A DNA stretch of 64,000 bases from Reticulascus tulasneorum. Its lineage: Eukaryota; Ascomycota; Sordariomycetes; Glomerellales; Reticulascaceae. The position numbers and the translations under genes were made by a program. Location: assembly GCA_001557505.1 (NCBI GenBank), contig LSAX01000007.1, positions 2,604,001 through 2,668,000 on the forward strand. Reading direction: 5' to 3'. Below the pieces are notes generated by a model, which saw only the letters and a program-made list of their open reading frames with translations, was not told where the DNA came from and ran no database searches. Below are positions 1 to 12,933 of this stretch, piece by piece. Position 1 is the first letter of the stretch, and each line of letters starts with the position of its first letter.

Positions 1-417
1 GTTTTCATAGTATCTAAGATGCAAAGTCGATGTTGTGGTGTACGAGGGCTGTTGCTGTGAGCGCGAGGCATGACGCCACATCGGGGGTCAGCCTGTGGGT
101 GGAGATATGGCATGGGAAAACTCGGCGAATTGTCTCTCAACTAAGACTGATGACGATTATTGTTGGTATGGATTGAATTATCTGATAGATTTCCTCCCTT
201 TTACATGCTATACACGTCCGCGGTGGAGTTATTTTTACAACTGCGCCCTCTTTCCCAACGCAGCACATCCTCGCAGCCCACGCACTCTGATTGCCAATTG
301 ATCATGGCTGGGTGGTAATCCCCGCAAAGCTTCTAATACCCATGAATGAACTGGACATAGCTTGCCTACTGATCTACCAAGCGCACCAGCAGTTCGCATC
401 TCCCCATCTCCTCGCTT
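1..417. other. window edge, 3' flank of the Asterix gene
   Basis: No open frame here has coding character or convincing splice signals. It is most likely the 3' untranslated region and downstream flank of the minus-strand gene that stops at 418. Confidence 0.5.
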
Positions 418-1055
418 CTATGCTAGTGGAGCCGGAGCAGCTGGGCCGGTGCCGGTTGCTGCTTGGGGCTGGAATCCTCCTGGTGGCGGCATGAACAGTT
501 GCAGATACGTGACAACAAGAGACATTACTGTTGTTTTGTTAGCGATATATCCCTCTCCGTCCTCGTGATAGTCTTGGGCTTAGCATACATGACATGCCAA
601 CGGAGAAGTACCCGGGAGTGGATGAATTCTTCCTCGTCTCCTCGCTCTCGCCCAGCCAGCTTTGGATGGCGAATACCACTGACGCCCTATACAACGCACG
701 GGTTAGCTAGTCCATTCTATCAAGACATCCACATAAAGGACGATGTTGCAAGTGGCGCCTGGGTTGTGCGTGCGTGCGAAGCTACACAAGACTGCGCCGG
801 TCTGCAACAAGGCCCGAGACAATTGCGTACCATCCGATGAATTTGTTGCGCGTGAGCATCGCAGCCATTGGTAGGGTGGAGGCGAGGGTCGACGAGAACT
901 CGACGTTGTCGCCCTTGTTGCGCGGTTCCTGATACGGGACGACTGAGTGAGGCACAACAAGTCAGTTTACATACGAAGCTAGGGGAGGGTTGCGGGACTT
1001 CAACAAAGAAGTACTTACTCAGGTCCGGCCTGCGCATATCACGTTTGCTCGCCAT
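418..1055 (-). CDS. PAT complex subunit, Asterix family (WDR83OS-like)
   Basis: The 118-residue protein is encoded by four exons on the minus strand: 1019-1055, 831-942, 589-686 and 418-527. The introns (76, 144 and 61 nt) are GT-AG and the joined length is 357 nt. The N-terminus MASKRDMRRPDL, the segment STLPMAAMLTRNKFIGW, and a following hydrophobic stretch with WLGESEE and STPGYFSVGMSLMSLVVTY match the fungal Asterix/WDR83OS family as I know it. In animals this small ER membrane protein, with CCDC47, forms the PAT complex, an intramembrane chaperone for multi-pass proteins at the translocon. Two membrane segments are visible, followed by a Pro/Gly/Ala-rich tail. The short exons hide the gene from simple ORF scans. 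Confidence 0.82.
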
Positions 1056-4000
1056 GGTCGATTGGTCCGGATTCTTGGGCGGGCTAGGACAGCTGGGAGG
1101 ATGATGCTGTCGACTGGTGATGCTGTGCTGCGTGCTGTGTCTTTACTTTCCGATGGTAGCTAGATTGGAGCTCAGGTAATGCGACGGGCCAAAAAAGTTG
1201 GAGCCTCAGGCTTCAGTGGCTGGGGAACGGCGCCTTCAGTGGATAAATGTACCCTGGTACGAATCAGGGCATACGGATACGGATCTGGACGGATACAGTA
1301 GGTCAGAAGCCCCACTGCACACGTTTCCGTAGATGCACCACAAGCACCCAGAAAGCACACACACCCCTGGCGTACCCGAGCCAGCCCTTCGGGCGGTCCC
1401 TCCGACCCGCAAATCCGCGGGCGTGGGAGGATCTCTCTCTCACATGTCGCAAGCACAGAATCAAAAGGCGAAAGACCCCGACTTATCCAAGGCCCAGGCG
1501 TGGCCGGATTTTCGATAGGCAGTATGAGAGAAAGACTGAGAGAGTGAGGGGGTGATCTACATCTGATATGTGTCACCCACAATCTACACCACTGTTCTGG
1601 CAGCACTGTATACTCTCGTAAAGTGGGAGCAATCAACCATGAAGCACGCAGACCTTTTTACGCATCAATCTGGCGCCAGCCAGATGAGGGCTTGGGGTGA
1701 TGCTGTCGCAGTTGATCGGTCAATCAGAACACATTTTTTTTCTTTTTCGTGCAAAGACAGAGGCAGACTCCCCTGCTACTGCTACTGCTACTGCTAGTAG
1801 TATGCATTCACGACGTTGGTCGTACAAACGCATCTCATCTCAGATCGGTCACAAATCCATATTTAGGACATCAGCGCTCGGCGAGCCCCCACCGGCGAAC
1901 GGATTTCTGCGGGATGAGATAACAGCATTTTTGGATTATGTAGATAGGCCGCGGATGGTGCAGCTGGCCGCGTCGGAGGTATGCCGTGCCTGCAGCTTAG
2001 AGGCCAGTCCATCCTACCGCCCGCAAGGAGGAGGGGGAAGAAGGTTTAGAGGTCTTCCGTAGGTTGGCCCTGCGTCCTGCTACTGGCCATGATGCCACGG
2101 GGGTAATGACCTATTGGGCCACTTACCCTAGTCCAGCCCACCGACAGTAATACGCTTTGGGCCAGCACGAGGTGAGTTCATGGCTGCAGGTTTTGCGACG
2201 TTCAACGGGACCGCAAGCTGAACCTTGATTGGGGGACACCCGAGAGGGGGGGTTCCTCAGGTTCTGACAAATCACCCTCTGATAAGTTAAACATGCTACA
2301 CATTTTGGCTGATCGTCTCTCTGCTGGGGGAGAGACGCGAGGATTGCACAGTCAGCTCCAAGGGCTGGCTTATTTGCCTCTATCTCTCGCTTTGCCGAAG
2401 TCCAAATAAGTTAAGTCTGCACATACGCACACACTATGCATCGATCGATGTATGTATGGTAGAGTTTGGTGCGGGAATCGCGGTTGTCCGCGAGATTGAT
2501 GCCATGGACGCCCGGCAATCTATTCAGCCATGGACGAACCCTTCTCTCGATGGATGGGCTTGGTTTCACGTCATTCAATGCCCGGTTTGGGCAGTTGGAT
2601 AATATATGAGTCCGGCATATATAATTGTATAATCTGGGGGAGATAATGGGCAACACCAGATAGAGACGTCTCATCCAGTGCGTCCGTCCGTCCATCCATC
2701 CATCCATCCGTTTCCTCATCCACCAGATGGGGGAGGAACTTTGGAGATTGCTGCAATGAATTATGCCCGTCGTCCATCATTAGATAAGTGGCTGCTGCTC
2801 GAACGAACCCCCAATTCGAAAAAGCATTCCCGAACGAGAAAGCAAAAGAGAATCCCAGTCAGTGTGTAAAACCCCCCCAAGCCACACGGACAGGGGGCGC
2901 GAGGGGGCAGGCAAGAAAATCAGGCGAGAGAGAATGCTGCCGCCAATTCCGGGTCCACCTCGCTAAGTCGTCTGGGGGCCACCTCTCGCGCGGGTATCCG
3001 GGAGCAAATTCTCAGCTAGCCCTCAAGCCTGAATGTCTAACCTAACCAGTCCCAAAGACGCCTGGAAGGCGCCGGCCGGGGGCCTTATTAAGGCAACCAC
3101 CCAGAGATTTGGTAAGTTGGGTTCTGGATGGACGCGGAGCTGAGCAGCCTACTTCTCGTACTACGTAGAGTAGAGTGAAATGGTCAGTGAATAATACCTA
3201 ATCAGTAAGTAGTAGCCCGTATGACACCCGCTGGATTCCCCCGGGTGCCCACGCGCTGCGGCTACTGGGCCGTACGAAATACTACGTAGTAAGGGCTTTC
3301 CAGTTCTAATTCTGGCGGACGGTGCCTCTGAGGCGCACCTGCATCTACATAACATAATTGTCATCTTCCCGATGGGATCAAAAACCCTACATGCCGGATT
3401 TGTGTCGTCGTACAGTACCATGTACAGCACATACATAGATAGTCATCAGCCAGAGTCATTACTATTCCGAGATTCACCAAGAAAACGGGCTTCTTACATA
3501 AGTACGCAGTAATTAACATACCTTAGCTAGCGGCCCTTTGGCCTTTCGTCCTATCTTCCGCCGCCTGGGGGGGGGAAGTCAAACACCTCGTTTTGGGCGG
3601 CCGAAAAAGTGTTCCGAGCCGGGCGTGGGCGAATCAGCTGCACAACATTGGTGTCGGTGATTATTATTTTTTGGGGCCTGAGGGGCGGGGAGGCCGCTGA
3701 CAATTTTTAAAGTTGCCCGCGCTGTCTCGGTCTCTTTTGGCTTGGGGTTTGGCCTCTGGGCTCTGGTGGCTCTAGGCTCTCTCTCTCCCAGCTGACTAGG
3801 TAGGTAGGTTGTCAATATCCATCACGGCCCATCCTTCTAGGTTCATTCGGATCCATCCATCCTCCTCCATCGGCCTGTGCCTCTCTCTATATTCCCATAC
3901 ACACACCCTCGCAATTCAAGGGACCCCCCCCCCTTACCACCCCCCGGCAACCATCCACCAGCGACCGCTTACCTACTACCCGACCACTCCTTGAACGAAG

Positions 4001-4434
4001 TCCCCAACAGAGCGAAAAGTCCCGCTTAACCGCAGATCGCATCGGTCCCGTCCCACTCTACCACTCAACTGTCCACGCCACGTCCATGCTTGCTTCGTGA
4101 CCACAGACGAACCTCTCCTCCTTTGTCACCACTCGAACAGTACCATCTTCCAACGTCAGGTTGCGGCTTACCCTCTTCAACTCGCCCATCGCGACGATCC
4201 CGACCGCAACACATACAACCTCGAAGCCATCAATTCTACTCTCGGCGATTTCTAGCCTGGCTGGAACCTTGCAATTTTCCCGATCCCGAACCACCATCGC
4301 GGCCGCCGCCTCGTCAGCCCAGGAACCCTTTACGCCTGGGATAAGGCCTCGGCCTTTCACCTAAAACAAACCCCCCCCATAACTCGCCATCCTCTTGAAT
4401 CAAACGGCATGGCGCGACAGACCTCTTCGCAACG
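1056..4434. other. 3.4 kb intergenic region between divergent genes
   Basis: I see no supportable gene. The stretch holds the Asterix promoter on the left and the MED12 leader on the right. Simple repeats occur at 1773-1796 (four CTGCTA units) and 2681-2709 (CGTC/CATC units). From about 3800 the plus strand becomes strongly pyrimidine-rich, as is usual for promoters and leaders of filamentous fungi. Open frames here, such as the minus-strand one at 1172-1636, show no domain or plausible splicing. Confidence 0.5.
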
Positions 4435-4438
4435 ATGA
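4409..4438 (+). promoter_or_regulatory. uORF overlapping the MED12 start codon (ATGA)
   Basis: An upstream ATG at 4409 opens a nine-codon frame (MARQTSSQR) whose TGA at 4436-4438 overlaps the MED12 ATG at 4435-4437. The arrangement ATGA is the classic geometry for termination-coupled reinitiation. A second, four-codon uORF (ATG at 4086, stop at 4098-4100) lies farther upstream. That either uORF is in the mRNA is inferred from position only. Confidence 0.55.
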
Positions 4439-7400
4439 CCTCCCGCACCCCAATGGGCGTCCAGCCGCGACCGCCCCAGCGAACACTCAGCGGGTCGGGC
4501 CTCGCGGTCCAGCGGCCGAGTCATCAGCGCACTTTATCGCAACAATATCTTCCCCCGTCGCCGGTTCGAAAAGACAACGTGATAGACCTGACGGGCGAGG
4601 CGAACGATGTCGCCGCTACACAGAATCGATACGGCACCATGCCGAGGAGGGGCGGGTCCCGACTCAAGCTGGAGCTCTCCAACGAATCCATGCTGGCTCA
4701 GGCCTCTATCAGCGAGTCTCCTCAGACCATCACCCCATCTCGCATGATGCCCAAGAGCGAAACCTCGAGGCTGACGGATATGAGTTCTCCCGCGTCGGCG
4801 AAAGGCCTCCCGGGGGACAGCGACAACCCACCCATGCCCATGCCGAAGCGTCGTCCTCGATACACGTTGCCTAGCACAGTCAGGGACTGTGCTCCGCCTG
4901 CCATCGCAACCAAGAAGGATGGCCGGCCGAAACCCTACACCCTCGAAGTACCGACCGCGGCGCCGCGCTATGCGCAGTTTGGCAAACCAAAAGAATCGGC
5001 GAGCAAGGCGGATTACGGTCGGACAGGCGCGAAAGAGACGTCGGATATGGGCCATGCCGATTTCTTCCCATGGAATGGCAATCATGCCGAGGATCATTTC
5101 TCCGAATCCATCATCAAACAGGGCTTCTTTGATAAAGCCCCCGTGCAGCAGACCGAAACCACTTCGGCAAAGCAGGCGATATTCCCCGCCCTGAAACACA
5201 AGAGCGGTCTGAACTTGCTATCCAACATATTCGTGGGGGTATTGAGTCAGCGAAAGCACAACGGGCAGATCACGGCGCCGTCGACTTTCAAGCCTCCACC
5301 GCGAGTCACACTTACAGATACCAAGAGAGAGATTTGGTTGAGGGATCTGGCGAACCCGTCCATCTCGTTACGGCGGCTCAGTCGGACAATCCCGCACGGG
5401 ATCAGGGGGAAGGTCTTGCTGGATCACTGTTTGAATAAGAACGTCCCCACGGAACGCGCCGTGTGGTTGGTCAAATGTGTTGGAGCCAACGAAATCAGAT
5501 CTTTCAAGAGGAAAGGGGTAAATGGTACTTTTGTCATGGGAGGTGAGGCAAAATGGCTGCGAGACTGGACTGTCTTTGTCGAGCAGTTTGTTGAAAGCGT
5601 ATCATCCTCATTTGGCGACGGTGATTGGAAGGCAAAAGTTCAATATGCGTAAGTTCCCCCCCCCCCCCCCCCCCCGGCTCGGTTGAGAGTATGTTGCTGA
5701 CTATATGCGCAGCATTCGACTTGCGACTCATCTATATTCCGAACATCTTCTGGACCGAGACCATTATATGGACTGGCTTGTTTCTGGACTCGAGAGCAGT
5801 GCTCATGCCAAGCTACCCATGTGGATTCTCATCACACAAATCTACTGGAAGGACCTGCTTCGTCTGAGGCGCTACGGGCGTCGACTTGTAAACGCTCTTC
5901 TTAACCACCTTAATACTGTAAGTTTGCGCTCAAGATATTTCACAGACTAAACTGACATGTCCTTCAGATCAACAACGACCCTGATCGCGACATCCTCGCA
6001 CAGCTGTCTGCAAGATTGGCCTCACTACTTACTCTTCTTATATCTTCCTATCCCGCGAATTTTCTCTCTCCAACCACCTGGTTCAAGTTTCGAGATGCAC
6101 TACATGCATTCCTACCCATAGATAATGATGCGGCTCAAAACTCTTACAACCAAATCAACTCTCGAAATGAACGACTAGTTGCCTCGAGCAACAACTCACA
6201 ACCAGAAAAACGACAGATACTGGTTAAACATCTTGACACCATTTTACAAGCCCCCTTCAATGGCGACCTGGCTTCGCTGTGTTGGAATGTCAGCGAGGAG
6301 AAGAACATGATAATCAGGACCGTCCTTGAATGGTGCACTTCCCCTTATCGACCTGGTCAAGCCAAAGTCTACGTTACGGCGAGCCTTCTGCGAGAATGGG
6401 CCAGCCTTGGGCTGGATGTAACCGGCTCCATCCTGGATTTTCTGGACAACACTGCTCCGCAAGCCAAGAGCTCGAAGATTTCGTTTCATCAGCTTATGTC
6501 GGAGCTTGTCCGTTCTGGGCACTTTCATGCCCAGAGATATGTGCTGTGGCTCATTGCTCAGGGCGGACTCAAGCAGCCAATGGACACAGACCCCGATGGA
6601 CCATGCTCGACGAGGTTACTTGTCGAACTCCCGCTCCACGCCCTTAGCACGCCATTCAAAGAGATTCGGGCTAGTCTGTTGCGCCGTGCATCTTACGACG
6701 TGAACGATGAGGCTGTGGATATTGAGATGGCTATGAAATGCGTCCGTCTTGCCTTGGGCCTGCCCCTTGATTCAGAAGATGAATGGCTTTCGAAAAAGCC
6801 TATGTCGCTAGGAAAAGTAGGAAAGCGGATCCAGTCGAGCAGTCGGACTTTGCAAACAGAAGTTGGGGCCCGTATCCTTCACATCTTTAACGCACTATCC
6901 GATACGAAGGACGGTTTCCAGACCTCCTCGTCAGCTTTTAACCAAGTTCGGTCCATCCTCGAATCCGCTAGTGACTACTCGATTCTAGCCGAGATGGTCA
7001 GGTCGACCACGAGAGCCTCCAACCCCGATATACTGGCGTCATGCGCCGACACTATAAACGTACACCTCCCGATATTCGCTGCGTTAGGGCAAGCTAAAGA
7101 GCTCTTCGATATCCTTTTCCAGAGATTGAAGGCGATAAGCGAGGAACATGGGCTCGCCGCCAGACCGCTCCTAGCGTCTCTGGCCAGTCTTGCGGCAAGG
7201 ATACCAGAATTGGCAAGCACTGCTACTCACCTACGAAAGGAGTTATTGCAAATCGATCGAAGCACGGCCATCGATGCCTGCTCTCCGGTGTCGGACAACA
7301 TGGCTGGCAACTTGCAGGATGCGGAAGGCGAACTACACGAAGAAATCGAGAAGCTTCTGGCAAGTGGAAGCAGCGTCGACCGCCCAACCATGGACCGACT

Positions 7401-9129
7401 GTTCCAGACTGTTGTCAGCAGACTGGAGAAATGCTGGTCCAAGACGATCGAGCGACAACGGGCGTATAGCGCTTTGCTTGCTCGTCTCCGAATCTTCGAC
7501 CCCCAGCACTTCGACGTTCGCATGACAGACTGGGTGCATCACGTTAGCATCTTGACAAACCGCCCTCCTCTCTCCGAGATATACCCACTCCTCATCAGCC
7601 TCGGATGCTTGAGCATACCCATCATCTTGACTACGACATCTATCGAGGCAGCAAAATTTGCCGCGAGTGCTTCCAGAGACGGCTACGCTACCTCGACATA
7701 TATGCAAGATGTCCTTCAACTGATTCTGATGCCCCTGACTCCGAAGGCGGCGATGACCCCAGAAGAATCATACCGGTTTTACATCGAGCCGCAGTCTGTC
7801 CTCACCCGACATCAAAAGGAATTGACAGTCTTGGTGAGGAACGCCCTAATCGAGTATGCAAGACTCCGAGCACTTGAATCCGTGGCCATTCCATTGGATA
7901 ATGGGATGTTTGAAGAACGAGTTCTGGACCTGCTCCGACTATTAGTTTTGAACGACCCGACTTCTGTGGCTCAAATCATGGCCGCCAAGACCCCCGACTC
8001 ATCGCTAACCGACGTTTTGAGCGATATCACCTCAAAGCTCCTCATGCCAAACGAAACGTCCGAGTCGCCATTGACATTCGAAAAGATTTTGGAGCTCGCA
8101 AACGAGTTCACGCTACCTTTTTGTCAACTTAAGCTATCGGCGGGACTGTCAGTAGATAAGAATGCCAGTCCTGGGGGAGAGGACGAAGCGCCGTCTCAGT
8201 TTGAAATGTTCACCAAGGCGATGGACCGAGCGATCGAGGCCAGGAACCTGATGTGGACGAGCATGCTGCCGTATTTGACAGATGAGATAACCGAGCATCT
8301 CAAGAGCCAGGCACAGATCCGATTTTTCAGCTTGTTCCCGTCGCTGAAGAACCCACCGGTCTCCGACCCACTGTCGGAAGAGAGCATCAGCATGGCCGAG
8401 AACTTGCTCGCAGTAGTGGAAGCCATTACCCGTGGCCGCCCCGCTCCGAAAAGCTCCCAACTCGTCCCGGCCATGGTGGACAAGCTCACGGAGCTCTGGG
8501 AAATATTGGCGAGTGGAGGCGACGAAAGGCAGGATCTACGAGCGGCCATCCTCAACCAGTGGCTGCCCGCTCTCCTCAAATTCGTGACTCTTCACACCAC
8601 CGCCAGCGAGCCCGCAGCCACTCCAACCGCAGGAGCCGCCATGAAGCCCCCGGCCAACGCAGCCGCGAACGAGATCCGCTCCCGCCTGCTCATCGTCCTC
8701 TCGGGCCTTATCCTCGAGCTCGACACGGTGGCCCCCTCCGAATCCCACTCGGTCCGAGACCTAGCCTCCCAAGTCCTCGACCTCGCCCTCGTCCTGGTCG
8801 ACAACCTCCCCGAAGACGCCCGCCTGCAGTGCGTGCGCGTCCTCCTCCTCGCCGGCACCCCCACCGCGCCCGCCACGTCCGACGCCCGCCTCCGCTACCT
8901 CTTCAGCTACATGCCGCTACCGACCGAGCAGTTCATGCTCGCCCACCGCCAGACCACCACCGCCACGCCTGCAGCGCGTGCCAAGATCCCCATCTCCGTG
9001 GCCGGGAGCGAGAAGCTGACGCCCTTCATCTTCCGGCGCTGGGAGATGCTGAGCGAGCCGACGCCGAACGTGGGGGAGAACGATACCAGTTTGAGCTTGA
9101 CTCTGTTTGAGGCTATCAAGATCCAATGA
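4435..9129 (+). CDS. MED12: Mediator complex subunit 12 (Srb8)
   Basis: Exons are 4435-5648, 5713-5917 and 5968-9129, giving 1526 residues, a usual length for filamentous fungi. The N-terminal ~290 residues are a Pro/Ser-rich disordered region that includes RTLSQQYLPPSPVRKD. The Med12 domain follows at about 297-360 (for example LLDHCLNKNVPTERAVW and KCVGANEIRSF), and the rest is a long alpha-helical region. Med12 belongs to the CDK8/cyclin C kinase module of Mediator and activates the kinase in the nucleus. Intron 1 (64 nt) contains a run of 20 C right after the donor; intron 2 is 50 nt. The start was chosen because MTSR followed by the QRTLSGSG-type leader agrees with fungal homologues. A uORF ends on this start codon. 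Confidence 0.93.
5656..5675 (+). repeat. C20 homopolymer in MED12 intron 1
   Basis: Twenty consecutive C residues start seven bases after the intron's first base. They leave about 37 nt for the branch point (GCTGAC) and acceptor. Homopolymers of this length are unstable, so the exact count may be a sequencing or assembly approximation. Confidence 0.9.
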
Positions 9130-10247
9130 CGAGTTTGTTTGTTGTGCCCTTGGCGTCTGAACGGAGATTGGGGGCGGGAGTATGAAAGCAGCGGATGACG
9201 ATGTTAGATTTAGACACGATGATCAGATGCCGTGTTGTTGAGATTCAAGACTTGTACGGAACGGAATGGACGGCCATTGGGGTCACGAGCGCTCCTTGTG
9301 GGCGACTTTTTTATGTATTTATGAGCGATACTCTTAACGACGATACCTGTTACCTTTACACGATACAAACCTTACCTTTGTATGCCTCACCATTCGGCCC
9401 TGTGATATACATGTATTGACAATGTCGCCATCACTGACCCCTTCTCAGAGGCTCGGAGTCGGGCTGAGCGGTCGAGAGTCATGTGCAGTGTGAAACGAGA
9501 GGTGATTGCTCAAATTTGTTCAATTGTGACTATGTAAGGCCAAAGATAGCCCGATGGGAATGGGTGCCCATGTCCATCGGGAACCATTCAGTACAACCAA
9601 ACGACTAACGAAAGTATGCCGCCCCAAGCTCGTAAACTCAAGCCACTCCTCAAACCTCAGTCAAAACCCATAACCAAATATTGTGCTCGCTGACTTGGTA
9701 TCCCTTCGTGATTCCCAAACTCCTTCTCCCATGAGGAGGAAAGCAGAAAAACAAAGCGATGCGAAAACAGAGCAGAAACGAATACTAGGCGCTGAGAACG
9801 GGCAGCGCTAGTCAACAACCCGGCCGAAGCCTAGGTGTATGTACGGTTCGGGCCCGTGGTGAGGCAAGACATGTACAGGATTGCCCCAGTCGATATACAA
9901 GCACAGAGCAAAGGCTCGATGTATCAGGTATAGAGCGGGCGGGTCTCCCCCCCTTCTCGACGTGTGTTCACCGAAATTTGGCAACGCGCTTTGCCCCAAA
10001 TCGTGTGGGTCCACAGAGCAGGGAGGAAGAGAGAATAGTTGTGTTCATGTGTCGTGAAAGTAAATGCCAATTAGCCAATTAGTGGAGAAAATGCCCAAGT
10101 TCCCCATGACGCCGCTGCATCGCTGCTTCGCTGAATGCTGAAAATGTAGATGAATCTCCATCCGCCGTTTTTATGTGCGTCCGCTGATTCCAGCAAAGTC
10201 GAATCGAGTGCACACGGGAGAAAGACGGGAGAGTATCCAACGCTCCT
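9130..10247. other. intergenic, between convergent genes
   Basis: This 1.1 kb stretch separates the MED12 stop from the stop of the minus-strand RhoGAP gene. It should contain both 3' untranslated regions and polyadenylation signals. No further gene is visible. Confidence 0.5.
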
Positions 10248-12933
10248 TTAGTCTTCATCAAAGATCTGGTACGTGTTCTGGAGAATCGTATCAACAACCT
10301 TGATTTGCCAGCCGGCGTCGGCAATGCTGGTACTTGGGTCAGTCCCCATGAGTGTAGGACCGAAGATCACTGCTAGGTTGTGCGAGTTCATGCGGTTGAC
10401 GTGCGAATTGTCCATCACCCGGTGGAGGTGGAGTGTCAAGGCTCTCAGTGTCGCATAGTTCGGGTCCGGGAGGCTGTTGATGATGGCATGGAGGGAGTCA
10501 CGGCGCACGATGTCATCGTCATGTTCTATATCTTGTTAGATTCCGAGTTTTGGAAGTGACAAATACTTACTAGCTGACTCGACCAAGCCTTGGTGATGCT
10601 CCGTGGTAAGAAGAGGGTCGGGAAGGTCGCGGAAGAACTGCTTCAGCAAGCCTGTGACGCTGTTCACATCATGATAGAAGCTCTCTGGGTTCCTAAAGTC
10701 CAAAGCTTGGTTGCTTGAATCTAGAGTGAAATTTAGAACACATCCTCATGACTGTCATCGAAGGGTCAAACACTTACCAGTGTCAAACATAGTCTTGAGC
10801 TTGTTAATGTGGTTCATTGAGCCAGATTGACGGTAGATGCCCTCAAGGCCCAGACCGAAGAGGTCGACCGCCTGGATACACTGATAGACAACCATTGGGA
10901 CGGCCAGACCGTCTCGTTCGTAAAGGCGGGATAGAGTCAGGCCAAAAACTGGCCGTGAGGGGGTTGGTGCAGAAGGACCAGGTGGCGGTGATGCCTTGCT
11001 TTGCGGCCCTTGTTGCTGCTGGACGGCTGAACCCGCCGCCCCGTGAAGTGCAGGATGCTGCTGCAAGGGATTGGGACCTGCAGCCTGTTGGCGTTGTTGC
11101 GGTGGCTGAAACTGTCCTTGAGGTTGGCTTTGTAGCGGCTGCAGTTGTGGAGGAGGCGATTGTCGCTGTTGCTGAGGATGCTGGAATGGGAGAGCTCCCA
11201 GCTGTGGTGGTCCCTGCGAAGTCCTGCCTCCATCAAATTGGGGCGGCCCCTGCGGGCCCATAGCACCGTTATTGAACCTCGAGGCAGGAAGAGCTGAGTT
11301 CCGGGTGGGTTGGAACGGTTGGCCCGGTTGGCTTTGCATGGTACTTTGGCTGAAGCTCCTATTGTGCTGTTGGGATGATGGCCGTTGCTGCTGTGCTGCC
11401 GGGATCCCAGGAGGAGGCATTGAACCAGGAGGGAAGCCTGCTCCCATTAGGCCGCCTTGCGACGGTGTCATGGAATGCTGGAATGTGCCAGCTCGAGCGG
11501 GGGGGCCCATTTGTTGCTGTCCTTGGCCAATGGGCTGAACAGGGAACTGACCTGGCGGAGACATCTGTGGCACATGGGGCATGGACATGTTGTGTTGGTG
11601 GTTCAGAAGAGGTGCTGGAGGGTTCAAGACGGGATTACGCTCGTACTTAATCTCGCCATGGTTAGGAGGTAGAGTTTTATGGTGTGCCAGAATATAGTCG
11701 TTCAGGTCTTTCTCGTTGTTGATGGCCAAAACAGCATCCCGGAGGCTGCGAGGTTGGTTTCCTGCATTCTCGCCGGTCCCCTTGATGGGACTAATGCTGA
11801 GACCATTGCTCAATAGGAGCTTCTCATTGAACGACGCTGAGCGGTGTGTTAGTCATGCGGCATATACGCGCCATTGAACCGAGGAACTTACCAAATTTCT
11901 GCATTTGCAAGGCTAAGCCAGAGTCCGTTTCCTTCACAAGGTCTTGCAGAGCCCTTACAGCCTCTGGTCTGGTTCTGGCGACGAGCTCGGCTCGCTCAGT
12001 CTGGAGTGCTTGGACTTTACCATGATATTCTTGGTCGGCCCCTTGAACCTTTCGAAGAAGATCTTCCTCTAATTGAGCTGCGGACTTGGTCTTCAGGCTG
12101 AACATCTTGCCAGTCTGTCGAGTGGTATCCCCTGTTCGTGCTCGGTCATACTCTTCAGCGAGAGCATCATACTTGGCCTTGGATTTCCGCATGGCTGCCT
12201 CTATCTCCGCCACTCGTAGCTCGGCCGCAAGGCCATTCGTCTTCCAGCCTTTCCTGCTTCGCTCGGCGATGGCAGCCAGCTCTATCAGATCGTCATGCAT
12301 TTGGTGTAGTGAGAGGGCGAACTGCATGCCATTCTCAGCCATTCGTTCGTGGATATACATCATCTCGGAGTAGGCTTGCGCGAAAGTGCCATGCTTGTGG
12401 TCGGGCTGGTGCATCGTCTCTTGGCTCATGCGAGCCAGCTTCTTGAGTGAGGACGCGTGGGCTTCTTCCATGGCAGATCGTTTCCTGAGGAATAGGCCGA
12501 ACTCCTGTTGGGCGAGAATGTCAGCAACTGGGCTAGCTATTGTCATTGCGAAAGCGAGGACAGGTGCGGTTTAACGGGGACATGAGAAGTAGAATTTATA
12601 CCTTTGCGGAAGCCACGCTCGCTTTGAGTTGGTTCAGCATGGTCGAGACACCGATCTGGAGAGCCTCTGTCAGTATTTGCAAGTCCGAGACACTGCTTTG
12701 GAAGTGCATACCTCCGACGACAGCACTTCTTGCACTTGCTTCGAGGCATCAGAAACAGGGCCCAACGTGGCCGGACCAGGTGCCTTGGCAGGTCCACTGC
12801 CGTTGGCTGGTATAGCTCCATTCTGGGAGGAGGGTGGTGGTGCAGTTGTTCCTAGTGACATACTGCCGGTTCTGTCGCGTTGCTGAGGAGGAAGGGGAAA
12901 GTGGTCGGACGACGGAGACTGGAAGTCGGCCAT
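10248..12933 (-). CDS. RGD1: F-BAR and RhoGAP domain protein (Rgd1 type)
   Basis: Six exons (12712-12933, 12602-12655, 11892-12504, 10778-11836, 10571-10720, 10248-10525) encode 791 residues. An F-BAR domain (about 60-300, with EFGLFLRKRSAMEEAHASSL and a coiled-coil body) would bind curved plasma membrane. A Pro/Gln-rich low-complexity linker (about 350-585) leads to a C-terminal RhoGAP domain. The GAP carries the arginine finger in GIYRQSG, and conserved helices around NRMNSHNLAVIFGPTLMG. Yeast Rgd1 inactivates Rho3 and Rho4 in polarity and cytokinesis; that substrate choice is inferred here. The last intron (45 nt) has two in-frame acceptors. I chose the one giving SAKHDDDIVRRD because the other leaves only 39 nt. 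Confidence 0.9.

Noticed and set aside
1172..1636. 154-codon minus-strand frame in the first large gap
   Set aside because: No domain, no family resemblance, no splice-site support, and biased composition.
4534..5199. 221-codon minus-strand frame opposite MED12 exon 1
   Set aside because: Compositional shadow of the GC-rich MED12 exon; no recognisable domain, and the plus strand clearly codes.
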